Below are positions 22,043 to 32,794 of a DNA stretch of 64,000 bases, piece after piece. The DNA lies in assembly GCA_030278955.1 (NCBI GenBank), contig JAOANR010000012.1, forward strand, positions 957,858-1,021,857, given 5' to 3'. This DNA is from Hygrophila difformis. Lineage: Eukaryota > Streptophyta > Magnoliopsida > Lamiales > Acanthaceae. Below the pieces are notes generated by a model that was given only the letters and a program-made list of their open reading frames with translations, was not told where the DNA came from and did not search any database. Position 1 is the first letter of the stretch; each line of letters begins with the position of its first letter. The position numbers and the translations under genes are program-made.

Positions 22043-24308
22043 AGACCGCGCCACGACCGCGCCACTCTGGCAGCAACAAACCAAGTGAGATTTTCTCGCC
22101 CGAACGCGGATTTTTCGACTTTCGGTTGAACGTCTCTCGACCCAAGACCCTTGGGGTCAGATTTTGGACGCCCTAGGTCTGAGTTGTCTATAAATAAACC
22201 CCTTGGGAGCCCCGAACATCTTTACAAAACCCTACGAAATCTCTCTACACACAAAACCCTAATTCCGGAGTCGTCGGAGGCACAAAACCGAATCAAGGGA
22301 CTGACTTGGACGAAAATTAGGAGTCTTCGATCATCGGGGTAAGATTCGAACCATTCTTGTCCATTCTTTTCCATTCAAGATTCGAAAACGAATCCTAATT
22401 AAACCTCTTTCCTATTCTAAACCCCGATCCGGACGCGTTGAGGAAAAACGAAGGATCTCGGAGGGAGAACGAAGAACGTGGAAGCCACGCCTCCGAATCA
22501 TCGAGCCGAGACATCCATAGATCTGTAAGTTAACGCTTACTTTGGTTTTGGGTTGTTAAAAGATTCGAACATATAGATCTAATGGAACCCTACCTAAAAT
22601 CTGTCTACACCGGCGCAGCGCTTTTGTTGAATTTATTCGGACCCCTTAAAACGTTCAAACGAGGAAACTTAAAACACGAAAAACATTCCTAAGACACTCA
22701 TCTAGGCTGTGTAAAAATTTCATAATTTTTCATCGTGTTTTGATATCCGAAACCGATCGTAAACGAGCCTGCTTTAGATTTAGATCTTGAAACGATGATA
22801 GATTCTTTATTCGAACTTGTTGGTGATTTCTACCTTAGATCTAGACCGATCTAGGCTTGGCGTTGAACATAAGAGTTGTAGATCTATACGTTATGAATAC
22901 CTCCGTAAAATTTCAGAAATTTTCGTGATGATTTGATATAAGAAATTCCACCCAAACCGAACTGGTTAAAATCGGATCTTGAAAACCGGACAGAACATAG
23001 ATTCGAACTTGTTGACGTTTTTGACTAGAGTTCTAGGCCGAATTAGATCTTTAGCCGAACATGAAAGTTGTAGATAATTGTCTTAAGATGATCTCTGAAA
23101 AATTTCATCAAATTTGGAGTTGAATTGCTATGGTATAATTCGAAATCTTTAAACTGAGTTATATGAAATTCGGACAGAACAGTGCTTCTGTAAAAATTAG
23201 TGTTTTCGACCTATTTAGGTATCTTGGATTGAAAAAGTTAAAACACAAAAGTTGTAGATCTCGACGTTTTGGAGTCAGACGTGAAATTTCAGAATTTTTG
23301 AAATTAAATCTGATTTTAGACGAATTTTAGAGTAAACTGTGGTTGACCGAGTCAAATCTTGATATCTTGTTGAAACGGTGAAATTAGCCTTTAAGGTTGA
23401 AACGGATAGAAATTCTTTGAAATACGATACACGAAACGAGAAGATTAAAGTATTGCGGGTTATGACTAAGCTAGATACTGTCAATGTTCTCTGCGGCTTG
23501 GGACATAAGAGCCCAAGTGTATGTCTAGGTTGACGTAAGAGCCCTAGCGAAACACTGATCGTATGGCTAGCAGACGGATTAACTCTAATTAAAAGATCAG
23601 TATTGACCATGATACCTGTGGACATAAGAGCCCAGGCATAAGGCTGGCGGACATAAGAGCCCTAGCGGTGGTGATCTGTAAAAGAATCGAAACGAGACAT
23701 CGATAAGGGAATCCTATTAAGTCCTTGATAAATTGTGTTTTTAAATTTATGGCAACTTATTTAATTACGTTGCAAGCTATATTGATGATCTTATGAATCC
23801 ATGTCTTCTAAATTATGCGATTACGTGAATTGATTAAATTATGCACATGTTTTCATTAAATTTAAATAAAGGCTTTGAAACCTCATAATCTGGTATGTGT
23901 TAACTTACTCAGCACGTAGTGCTGACCAAAACCATATTTTTTTTTTCATGTTTCTTTCAGAGCTGAAGAATATGCATCATCATATGCATTCATGGGAATT
24001 TTGGGGAAATGCTTTAATTGTAAATGTTACGTTAGACCAGAAATTGCATGAACGGGCCTGTTTAACCCGTGATTAGGCCATGTTGGCCCTATTTTTAAAT
24101 TCCGCTGCATTATACATATGTAAATATTATTTTCCGCTGCAACTTTGATACATTATTTTTAAATTATATGTACATGGGCTATTTGAATGTTTTAAATTCT
24201 GAAAAACCTAGCCTTGCATCTCTTTAGTAAGCTCGGAGAAACCGTGTCTTGCTAGGGAGGTGTGGCGGTGACATCCCGACCTGGGTGACCAAAAACCGGG
24301 GTGTTACA
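22043..24308 (+). repeat. Solo Tekay-type LTR, right part
   Basis: This continues the LTR that begins at 10,476. It carries TATAAATA at 22,189-22,196, the CATAAGAGCCC motifs near 23,505-23,665, and the terminal CCGGGGTGTTACA. GTTCT (24,309-24,313) completes the target duplication. With the left part the LTR totals about 2.65 kb and is close in sequence to the element 1 LTR over most of its length. A 200-bp stretch near 22,830-23,030 has no counterpart in the element 1 LTR. Confidence 0.85.
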
Positions 24309-24517
24309 GTTCTACATAGGTGGTTGTGAAATTAAATTGGACTCTTCTTGCATGCAAGTAATGTTGTAAGTTCACTAAATCCTAAGATCATACGTAACAT
24401 TCTAACATAATTAGAAAATCAACTATCATGTCATAATTAATTACGGACAGAATTATGAATTAGAGTTAGTCTATCAGGTGGCTATAACTAGTTTACTAAA
24501 TTAATAAGTGGAATGTC

Positions 24518-24710
24518 GAAATTGGATTTTTTTTTTTTTGAGGAGCCATTGAAAGCCTGTAAATGGTGGTGGGAGCCCATGCCACACAATTACAAAGGGA
24601 ACAGATGAGAGGAATGGGGGCCGGGTGGGGATTCGAACCCCAACCTATAGGTTGGGAGTTGGGGGAGTTACAACTTGAGTAAGTCCCCAATCCCTGTTGA
24701 AATTGGATTT
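24518..24710 (-). mobile_element. tRNA-derived SINE with 12-bp target duplication
   Basis: Read on the minus strand, a head carries a perfect polymerase III box B (GGTTCGAATCC, near 24,630-24,645) and a weak box A. A 110-bp body follows, then a poly(A) tail (T run at 24,526-24,539). GAAATTGGATTT flanks both sides (24,518-24,529 and 24,699-24,710). It is non-coding and would need a LINE for movement. Confidence 0.78.
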
Positions 24711-24742
24711 GATTTGTATGTAGAATCATTGTATGTTGAATG

Positions 24743-25145
24743 TGTTACATAAGTGCATTTTGTGTTGTCGTTGTATAAATTAAATGTGCTGGATAAATTT
24801 TGCCAGCCAAATTAGGAACTATTAATTCATGTTTTTCCTGTAAAAATACGATCAATCCTAAGAACATAAATGAAGACAATTAAGAGTAGGAACAGAATAG
24901 CAGGGGAATGAAGTGAATTAGAGAGCTAGGTTGAGATATTGAAGAGGAAGTATGTTATCCTCGTTCTATTACTCAACTTTTTATAGTGATTCATACAAGA
25001 CTACATTTAGGCTGTACTACTATGTACTACAATACACAAGACTACATTTAGACTGTAGTACTATGTACTGCAATACACAAGGCCACACACTTCTTGTAGT
25101 ATTATGTAGTGAAGACATCCAACCTATACACTTACATGTGTAACA
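24743..25145 (-). repeat. 3' LTR of a Ty1/copia element
   Basis: The 403-bp segment has termini TGTTACA and TGTAACA. On its right, CTCCCCTTTTGAA reads TTCAAAAGGGGAG in element orientation, a perfect polypurine tract abutting the LTR. Inside, about two and a half copies of a 44-bp repeat (CACAAGACTACATTTAG unit, about 24,988-25,083) are seen. Confidence 0.78.
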
Positions 25146-25283
25146 CTCCCCTTTTGAATGTCCTCTACACAAAGAATATGCCTCGTTAAAACCTTACTAG
25201 AAAAAAATCCTGTGGGAAAAAATCCTAGTGAAGGAAAAAGGAGTACATTATTCTTGTATTTATTGCTCCCCCTGTTTTGTACA

Positions 25284-26524
25284 TCATTGAAGATTCTTTA
25301 GCCGCCGCATTCCAATTATATTCACAAGTTTCTCGAATACTGCGGTCGGCAATGCCTTGGTCAATAGATCCGCCAGATTATTGTCTGATCGAACTTGTTG
25401 CACTTCAATTTCACAATTCTTTTGAAGATCATGAGTGAAGAAGAACTTTGGCAAAATATGCTTTGTTCGATCTCCCTTGATATATCCTCCTTTCAATTGA
25501 GCTATGCAAGCTGCATTATCTTCATACAATAATGTTGGAAAGTTTTTCCTCAGATATTAACCCACAATTCTTCAGAATATGCTGGGTCATTGATCTTAAC
25601 CAAACACATTCTCAACTGGCTTCATGAATTGCTAATATTTCAGCATGATTGGAAGACGTGGCAGTTAATGTTTGTTTAGCAGATCTCCAGGAAACTGCAG
25701 TACTGCCACAAGTAAATATATAGCCCGTTTGGGACTTAGCTTTGTGTGGGTCCGACAAATACCAAGCATCAGCATAAGCAATCAATACATTATCACCTTT
25801 ATTGGAGTAAAACAAGCCGAGATCATGTGTACCTTGAAGGTATTAAAAAATGTGCTTAATACCCTGCCAATATCATTTTGTGGGGCAAGCACTAAACCTT
25901 GCCAATAAATTAATTGAGAATGCTATATCAGGCCTTGTACAATTAGCAAAATACATAAGTGCCCCAATAGCACTAAGATATGGTACTTCGGGACCAAGTA
26001 TATCTTCATTTTCCTCTTTAGGCCTGAATGGATCTTTTAAGGGATCAAGCAATCTAACCACATCGGGGTGCTCAATGGATGTGCTTTATCTATATAAAAT
26101 CGTTTTAATACCTTCTGGGTATAAGTCGCTTAATGGACCGTTCTCAAAATGTTCAATTTGTAAACCAAGACAAAATCTCATCTTTCCAAAATCCTTGATT
26201 TCAAATTCTTTTTTCAAATACTATTCGATTGCAGTATGTAACTCTCCAGGAGTTCCAATCAGATTAATATCATCAACATATACTGCAATAAGCACAAAAT
26301 TTGATCCAGTTTTATTTATAAAAACACATGGGCAGACTGGATCATTTGTATAACATTCATTAATCAAACATTCACTAAGACAGTTATACCACATTCGCCC
26401 TGATTGTTTAAGCCCATATAATGACTTTTGCAAGTTTACTGAATATAATTCCTTGGGCTTTGATTTAAATGCTTCAGGCATTTCTGAAACTTTTGACAAT
26501 TCCTCACACGAGTATTTTCGAAAG
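25284..26524 (-). pseudogene. pol: Ty1/copia RT-RNase H remnant
   Basis: Copia RT motifs are clear on the minus strand: LQKSLYGLKQSGRMWYN, and the catalytic AVYVDDINLIGTP near 26,270. RNase H follows with ALMYFANCTRPDIAFSIN, YADAWYLSDP and the terminal VRSDNNLADLLTKALP near 25,390. Several frameshifts split it into at least four frames. About 140 bp after the stop comes the polypurine tract and LTR. The 5' portion (gag, protease, integrase, RT start) is missing; the coding similarity ends at about 26,524, next to the boundary of Athila LTR A. Confidence 0.85.
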
Positions 26525-28872
26525 AATAATGATGAAATTAATCCCAGTTTAGGTTTTATTTAATGAAACCAATTTATAATGATGGAGTTGGAATTAGGGA
26601 TATAATTAGGTTGTCACGTTTTTATTACTCGTGTTAAGAAACTGTGGCCCGAAAGAGCACGGTGTCAAAAATTGCAATAATTTATAGGTAAGTCCGGATC
26701 GTTCACTGGAGGATGTGCGATAGAAGCAGGTCCCACACTGTTTTACTAGATTTTCCACTCGTATTGCTCTAATCAGTATGGATTTGAAAACTATCATTTA
26801 CTTGATATAATTAAAACTGAGCTATGAAAGCAAATAAAATTACTCTACAAAGCAGATGAAATTATGCTAGAAAGCAATCAAGTATATTCTAAAGAAGCAA
26901 CTAAATCTGTCTAAGAAAGTATTTAAAGTCATCCTAGGAAAGCAATAAATTATGCTACACTATCTAGAAAGCTGATTTAACATGAGACAGAAGGGACATG
27001 GAGAAAAAAATAAAGATTGGACAAGATTCAGATAAAACAATAATTAAACTTCCATTTTATTAGACAGTTCTTTGTTTGGGATAATTCGTTACACTTGGCA
27101 ATTCATTAGTTGAAGTGCCAAGTACTGCTATCATTCCTCTGGTCACACCCAAAGATTTAAATTAAGCCCTAAACTATTCCATAACTCCCATTCCTAATAG
27201 CAGCTAGAAGTTCTCTTAATACATCCGAATGACCTCTATAAAAGCATTTAAAAGAAAGCGGTAAAGAAAGCATTTAAAATCCTATCACTCGGAGGTTTTA
27301 AAAGCATCAAACTGGTAGTAAATGAGAGCCCCCAGTCTTAATGACCGGATGCAGATCAAGAATTCCCGGACATCAGTAATCCGCTCGCAGTGTTTACCTA
27401 CTCCCGAGTGGTTATGAGATACAAACTAATGAAACAAACTAATAAATTAGTTTGTTCTGGATGCTCTCACTGAAGACTCAAAAATAGGCTTTGGCAGAAG
27501 AGGATAGCAGTTGAAAGAGTACTCAACCCTAGCTTAGAAAATAACCAAGGCCCACATATTGTTCTTCTAGTATTATTTATCACACTTTATCTGAATCCAA
27601 GTGGACTTTGATTCAGTGCAATATTTAATATAAGATTTCCAACACACAACAATTTTGGAAAATAATAAATGTTTGAAAATCATTCCCTAAACAGGTACTA
27701 GACTCTCAATAAAACACATGCCCTTTTCAGTTTAGGTGAGACCTAATCGCTGACTCTGCTTCTACTTTCCCAAAATCAACCCTTAGTCGAATGTGAATTA
27801 ATCATAACTGTAGAATTTATCCCTTACTCTGAACTGGATTTTATAAATGAATTTTTGTTGGAAGTTTATTATGAAATATCTTATTAAAATCACGACTTCT
27901 ATGTCCAAGGGAAGGATCCCAAAATAATCAGAGCACAATATTTTCATAATAATATCATGCATAAGTTTATATGAGGTGTAAAATTAAACTGACCCAAAAT
28001 ATAAGACGGGTCTAGACAGAATTTGGAACACATAAGGAATTAGTCAGAGACTAAATAGTGGCAAAATAATTAAAGGGAGTTGGACTGCAGTTATCTGTGG
28101 TTCAGTCCTTCATCATTCTGATGGAGTGAATTTAGACAGCAGATTGATCAAGAATAACAGTGGTCGCGGTTATTAAGACTGTTAGTGTCTGTAAAGTGAG
28201 ATAAAGGCCTACATACTCTCTTACTGTCTTAATTGCCAGATGACATTGACCTATGTCATCCAGTGTTGGCACAGCTTGAGATTTGGATTTGAAATTGAAA
28301 TAAGAAAATAAAACTGTATTTAGACAATAACTGACTGAGTGGCTACTTCATTTCCTGGTGAGAGGACCGTTCGCCTGACCTTGTCCGTTGCTACCGAAAC
28401 CATGCAAAATAATAAATAGTAATTAATACACAGACTACGGGCTATTTCATTTCCCTGTAAAGGGACCGTTCGCCAATATTATTCTGTAGTATCTCTTACC
28501 ATTCACTTCACACAATACGGACAAAGACCAAAATTAATTGAAATAAAATAAAATAGAAGAAAAGAATAAGAAAAATCATCTTGTATGAGAGATATTGGTT
28601 TCTCATGCAGGGTTCTGGATTTGAACACATAATCATTCATTAATCTAAATAATCTTTCATTCCATAATTAATAACAGTCCGGATTATCTACTTAGATTAA
28701 ATGAATCCAGTTTGTAGAATAATCTTTTAATGATGAATTGAACAAAATTCCTTACACCAATTAATCATTGATCTTAATCATTTCTAATCTTGATCTTTAA
28801 TTAATGATACAAGAGTCCAATTAATTAATGGTGAGATATGGAGAAACAAAAATTGGCAAGGGAGTGCCTATT

Positions 28873-29750
28873 CATGTCGTGAGACAGAAATTGCATCGTA
28901 AATCATGGGTTCACAATGGGAGGCTCACGAAATGAGGGGTGGGGAATAAAAGAAAATAGATTTTGGAAAATTAGGGTTTTCCATGTCGCTAGACAAGGAT
29001 TGCGTCGTGAGACATGGTCTCACGACAGGGAGTCTTGCGACATGGGGTCAGAAGTTACAAATTTTTGGGGATTTAAAAATAGAGGGAAATTCTGTCGTGA
29101 GACCATAAATTGTGTCGCAAGCCTAGGCTTGCGACATGGGTCTTGCGACAGGTGGGGTTTTAAAATTTTCCCAAGGCATGGGTCTCATGTCGCTAGACAA
29201 AAAGTGTGTCGTGAGACATGGTCTCACGACAGGACTCTTGCGACATGAGATTTTTCAGAAATAATCCAAGTGTTTTGTTCCATGTCACTAGACCAAAAAT
29301 TGTGTCGTGAGACGTGGTCTCACGACAGGAGTCTTGTGACATGGATTTCTTTAAAATATTTAAAGTATTTTAACTCCCCTGTCGCTAGACTTAAAAATTG
29401 TGTCGTGAGACATGGTCTCTCGACAGGAAGTCTTGTGACAAGGAAGTTTTCCAGAAATTTACAAAGGAATAATTTTCATGTCGCGAGATTCAGAATTGTG
29501 TCATGAACCTTGGGTTCACGACAGGAAGTCTCGCGACACAACCTTTCAGATTCAAAAACAAAGGATTTTGGTCCCATTTTGCTAAACATGGAATTGTGTT
29601 GTGAACCGTGGGTTCACGAAAAGTGTGTTTCGCGACATAGGGTTTTAAAAATAAAGGCAAGTGTCCTGAGACACTCATGTCGCAAGACTACCCTCATGTC
29701 GCAAGACATGGTCTCGCGACATGGGTGTGTTTCAAGGCACATGTCAGAAA
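28873..29750 (-). repeat. Hairpin cluster downstream of the TATA box in LTR A
   Basis: Seven to nine units of about 60-95 bp each combine an outer inverted repeat (CATGTCGCTAGAC ... GTCTTGCGACATG) with an inner one (GTCGTGAGAC-ATG-GTCTCACGAC, a 10-bp perfect stem). Clear units start near 28,981, 29,092, 29,186, 29,280, 29,379 and 29,476. Stems vary between units with pairing kept. In element orientation the cluster lies downstream of the TATA box, so it would be transcribed in the leader. Confidence 0.85.
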
Positions 29751-30359
29751 GGAACAGTAGCATGCATTGTGCATGATATTACCCTTTTTCGGATCAAAAA
29801 GCTATTCTAACAAGAACAAAGCATGAACATAACGAAATTACCTAGAACATGCTAAAAATAAAAAGCAAGAAAAAGAAATCTAACTAGAACAATATTAAAA
29901 TAAGCACAATCCTACTCTAAGGTTTTAATCACTCACAAAGCCTGGACATCATCCAAAATATGAAAACAGAATGCAAAATAAACAAAAAATGATCAAATGA
30001 TCAAAATAGAAGAAAGCAGTAAACATCCATGGATTATGAGACCCATTTCATGGTTTTGGGACACAAATCAAGATTAACTTCCCATTTATTGATGGGTTTT
30101 ATAATACCCATCATTTGGGTATTTCAAACCCTAAAATCAAAGTTTAGAATAAGAAAACATAGGAAAAAGTGGCTACCTAATAATATGGAATGGAAAACAA
30201 ACAAGGAATTAAGCTAAACTAAACTGCACTAGGGCAGAAAATTAAATAATACATAAAAATAAAACTACTCTAAACTAACTACCTAAGAACTGCTCTTGAT
30301 GCTGTCTTCAAGAATATGGAATTGCTAACTCTGCTCTTTTGCACCTTGGGATCACATCA

Positions 30360-30367
30360 TATTTATA
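30360..30367 (-). promoter_or_regulatory. Putative TATA box of LTR A
   Basis: TATTTATA on the plus strand reads TATAAATA in element orientation, about 840 bp into the LTR and between two hairpin clusters. Promoter function is inferred. Confidence 0.5.
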
Positions 30368-30411
30368 GACATGAAACCCTAGGCCCATGGGCTTGAATCT
30401 GAGGCCCACAC

Positions 30412-30835
30412 GTGTCGTAAGACTCACACACATCACAGCCATGTCTTCATGTCGCGACACTCAGCTGCATGTCGCAAGACTTCACACTCAGTCGTGAGAC
30501 TCCGGACCATGTCGCAAGACCATGTTTCATGACACAGGTCTAGCGACATGGGTCTTCATTCTTCAATTCTTCTTCAGTGGGTCTCCTATCGTGAGACTCG
30601 TGCCCTATCGCAAGACCATGTCTCACGACAGGAGTCTAGCGACAGGTTGCTCTGGACTTGTCTTTTTCTTCAGTTGGCTTCTGTGTTGCAAGACCATGTT
30701 TCACGACATGGGATGTCTCTCGCGACAGGGATGTACCGGACACGGGTTTTCCTGTTCATCCTTCTCATGTCGCAAGACTGCTCCATGTCGCGAGACTATG
30801 CTTCACGACATGGAGTCTAGGCTTGCGACACACTG
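30412..30835 (-). repeat. Hairpin cluster upstream of the TATA box in LTR A
   Basis: Several units use the same stem vocabulary as 28,873-29,750 (GTCGCAAGAC/GTCTCACGAC, CATGTCGC/GCGACATG). Units are visible near 30,505, 30,590, 30,685 and 30,770. The cluster begins about 50 bp upstream of the TATA box in element orientation, within U3. Confidence 0.8.
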
Positions 30836-31204
30836 GGCCAGATGGGCAGAAAATTTATATTTTTGTGGGCTTTTTCTTCTTTTCCCACCTTTTCAATTTT
30901 TGTGGCTGTTTTATTCTTTTGCCCATCTTTTTCATTTTTTGTGGGCTGTTTTACTCTTTTGCCCATCTTTTCCATTCCTTTTTCTTTTCTTTTCTTTTTC
31001 TCATGTGTTTGGATTTTTTCTACACATAATGTAATAAAATTACATATTTTTGTGTTTTTCATACCAGCTTAATATTGTTACAAATATGCATAAATCAATC
31101 CAATTCATCTGCTCTCTTATTTAATATACGACCGGAATGCGATCAAATGCTCGTTTAAGACACGGAAATGGATTGAAAATAATGGACATTTCTGGCCATT
31201 ATCA

Positions 31205-31241
31205 ACATCCTCACATTTAAAACTGATCGTCCCCGAGCAGT
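31205..31241 (-). other. Polypurine tract and pre-PPT hairpin of element A
   Basis: In element orientation, ACTGCTC-GGGGAC-GATCAGT (one mismatch in a 7-bp stem) precedes TTTAAATGTGAGGATG, which abuts the LTR. Confidence 0.65.
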
Positions 31242-32794
31242 CAGAGTCAATGTTCCTTAGAACACGGACTCTGCATATTCAATTCATTTTCATGGCTTCA
31301 TAAATCACATTCTTTTTGAATTGGGATAAGACAAGCAAAAACTTCCCTTGACTGCAGTGTTTAATGAAATGATATTTTTCTCACTGAATCGGGCCTACAA
31401 ATCAAACATTATTGTCAACCGTTCATGAATATCATGTTTGAAAGACTCAAAGATTAAAACTTAGAATTAAGGCATGCCATGAACAGAATTAAAGAAACAG
31501 AGCCTCGCGTATAAGAAAATCGAAAAATTCACTCACTCTCAATTGGGTTTAATCATGAACGCTCAAAATCAAATTTAATTAAATTATTCCGTAAGATTGC
31601 AATCAGACCAACTCGCCACCTGCTCATTTCTTCAAATCGAGATCCCGAGGTCTTATTCAAAGATTATGACGGGGCATACGGTTGTAACATATGGTAAGAA
31701 AGGGAATTATTGGGCTGAGAAGTGGCAAGAATTTCTTCTATCATAACTTGGCATTATTTTTATTTAAAAATTTATGATCATCAATATTTCTTTCTTCTTC
31801 TTTTGCTTTTCTTTTTTTTTTCTATTGCATGACATTTAGACTATGCCTAATTGCTTTGTCATTTGCAATTTATTTTTGTTGAATAGAACTCAACATTTTT
31901 CCTTTTTTTTTTCTCTTTTTCTTCTTTCTTTTTTTTGAATCGGTTTATAGCATACCGATTAATACATTTTTTATGATCACAAATTTAATGCCTTGACATA
32001 ATTTATCCTTGCACACTTGGGTTTAATATATTTTGTCTCTTTGTGAGGATAATGAAAATATAGCTTCAAAGAAAAATTAGGCTTAAAGGCTCAAATTGGT
32101 TAATCCTAAAGGAAAAATTTTTTTAGGTTTGGATTTCAAAAGAAAGCCAAAAATTTGGTTTTCTAAGTGTCTCGATCATATGCTCAATTTCGGGAATATG
32201 ACATGGTCTTGAATCGGTCCCAATCGCAAGTTCTAGTTTCCTTTAATCAAATTGATTCACACAAAAAAGAAAATAATGAGCAAAAGTGACTCATGGCTCA
32301 AATCTCACAAGGTTGGATTGATTCATGTCATACAATATTCTCAAATTTAATCTAAGCTTAATTCTAACAATTTATCCAATCAAAATTTACACATGCAGAT
32401 TTATTACCCAACAAGATGATTATATCATTAAATCTTTATAGCTCAAAACCTTAGGAATTCATTTCATGCATGTTTTCAATTATATTATCCCAATTTAAAG
32501 TTTTGAAAATTTAATTATAAGCCTAAATCCAACATGTGAATTTAGGTGCAGATTTATGCATGCTTTTGCTGGTTATTTAATTTAAAGCAGTAAAAGAGAC
32601 ATTGTTAACATACAAAGTATATTAACAGCATATTTTTGGCCTGACAGTCACTTATTCATCTTGGACTGTTAGACATCTTTTCTCAAAATAAAATTGTTTG
32701 GACTGCAAAATTCCTTTTTGAAAGCAATAATTACATCAATTACAAGAGATTTTAATGCAATCAGATCGAACTTGCACAAATGGTAGAAATTCTC
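31242..32794 (-). other. 3' untranslated region of element A
   Basis: No open frame of note. The segment is T-rich with long pyrimidine stretches near 31,790-31,930. It lies between the accessory ORF and the polypurine tract. Confidence 0.55.

Larger units (their letters stand above)
26530..31204 (-). repeat. 3' LTR of Athila-like element A (about 4.7 kb)
   Basis: On the plus strand it starts TGATGAAATTAATCC directly after the copia coding remnant and ends GGCCATTATCA directly before a reversed polypurine tract (CATCCTCACATTT). It has no coding capacity. It holds a TATA box (30,360-30,367) with hairpin clusters on both sides, and two direct copies of a GGGACCGTTCGCC segment near 28,370 and 28,460. 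The left boundary is inferred from terminal complementarity (TGATGA/TTATCA) and the end of copia similarity. The matching 5' LTR is not in the window. Confidence 0.62.

Noticed and set aside
24600..24680. tRNA gene
   Set aside because: Only box B is well preserved; the poly(A) tail and 12-bp duplications identify a SINE.
28873..30835. CRISPR-like appearance of repeated GTCGTGAGAC blocks
   Set aside because: The repeats are imperfect, palindromic and irregularly spaced, with no unique spacers or cas genes, and the context is a plant LTR.
30522..31072. Plus-strand frames of 76-170 codons with hydrophobic ends
   Set aside because: They read through the hairpin array and a pyrimidine-rich stretch of an LTR; composition explains the Phe/Ser/Leu-rich peptides.
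26530..31204. Plant pararetrovirus (caulimovirid) insertion
   Set aside because: No movement protein, coat or pararetroviral RT motifs; LTR-type termini and a polypurine tract are present.
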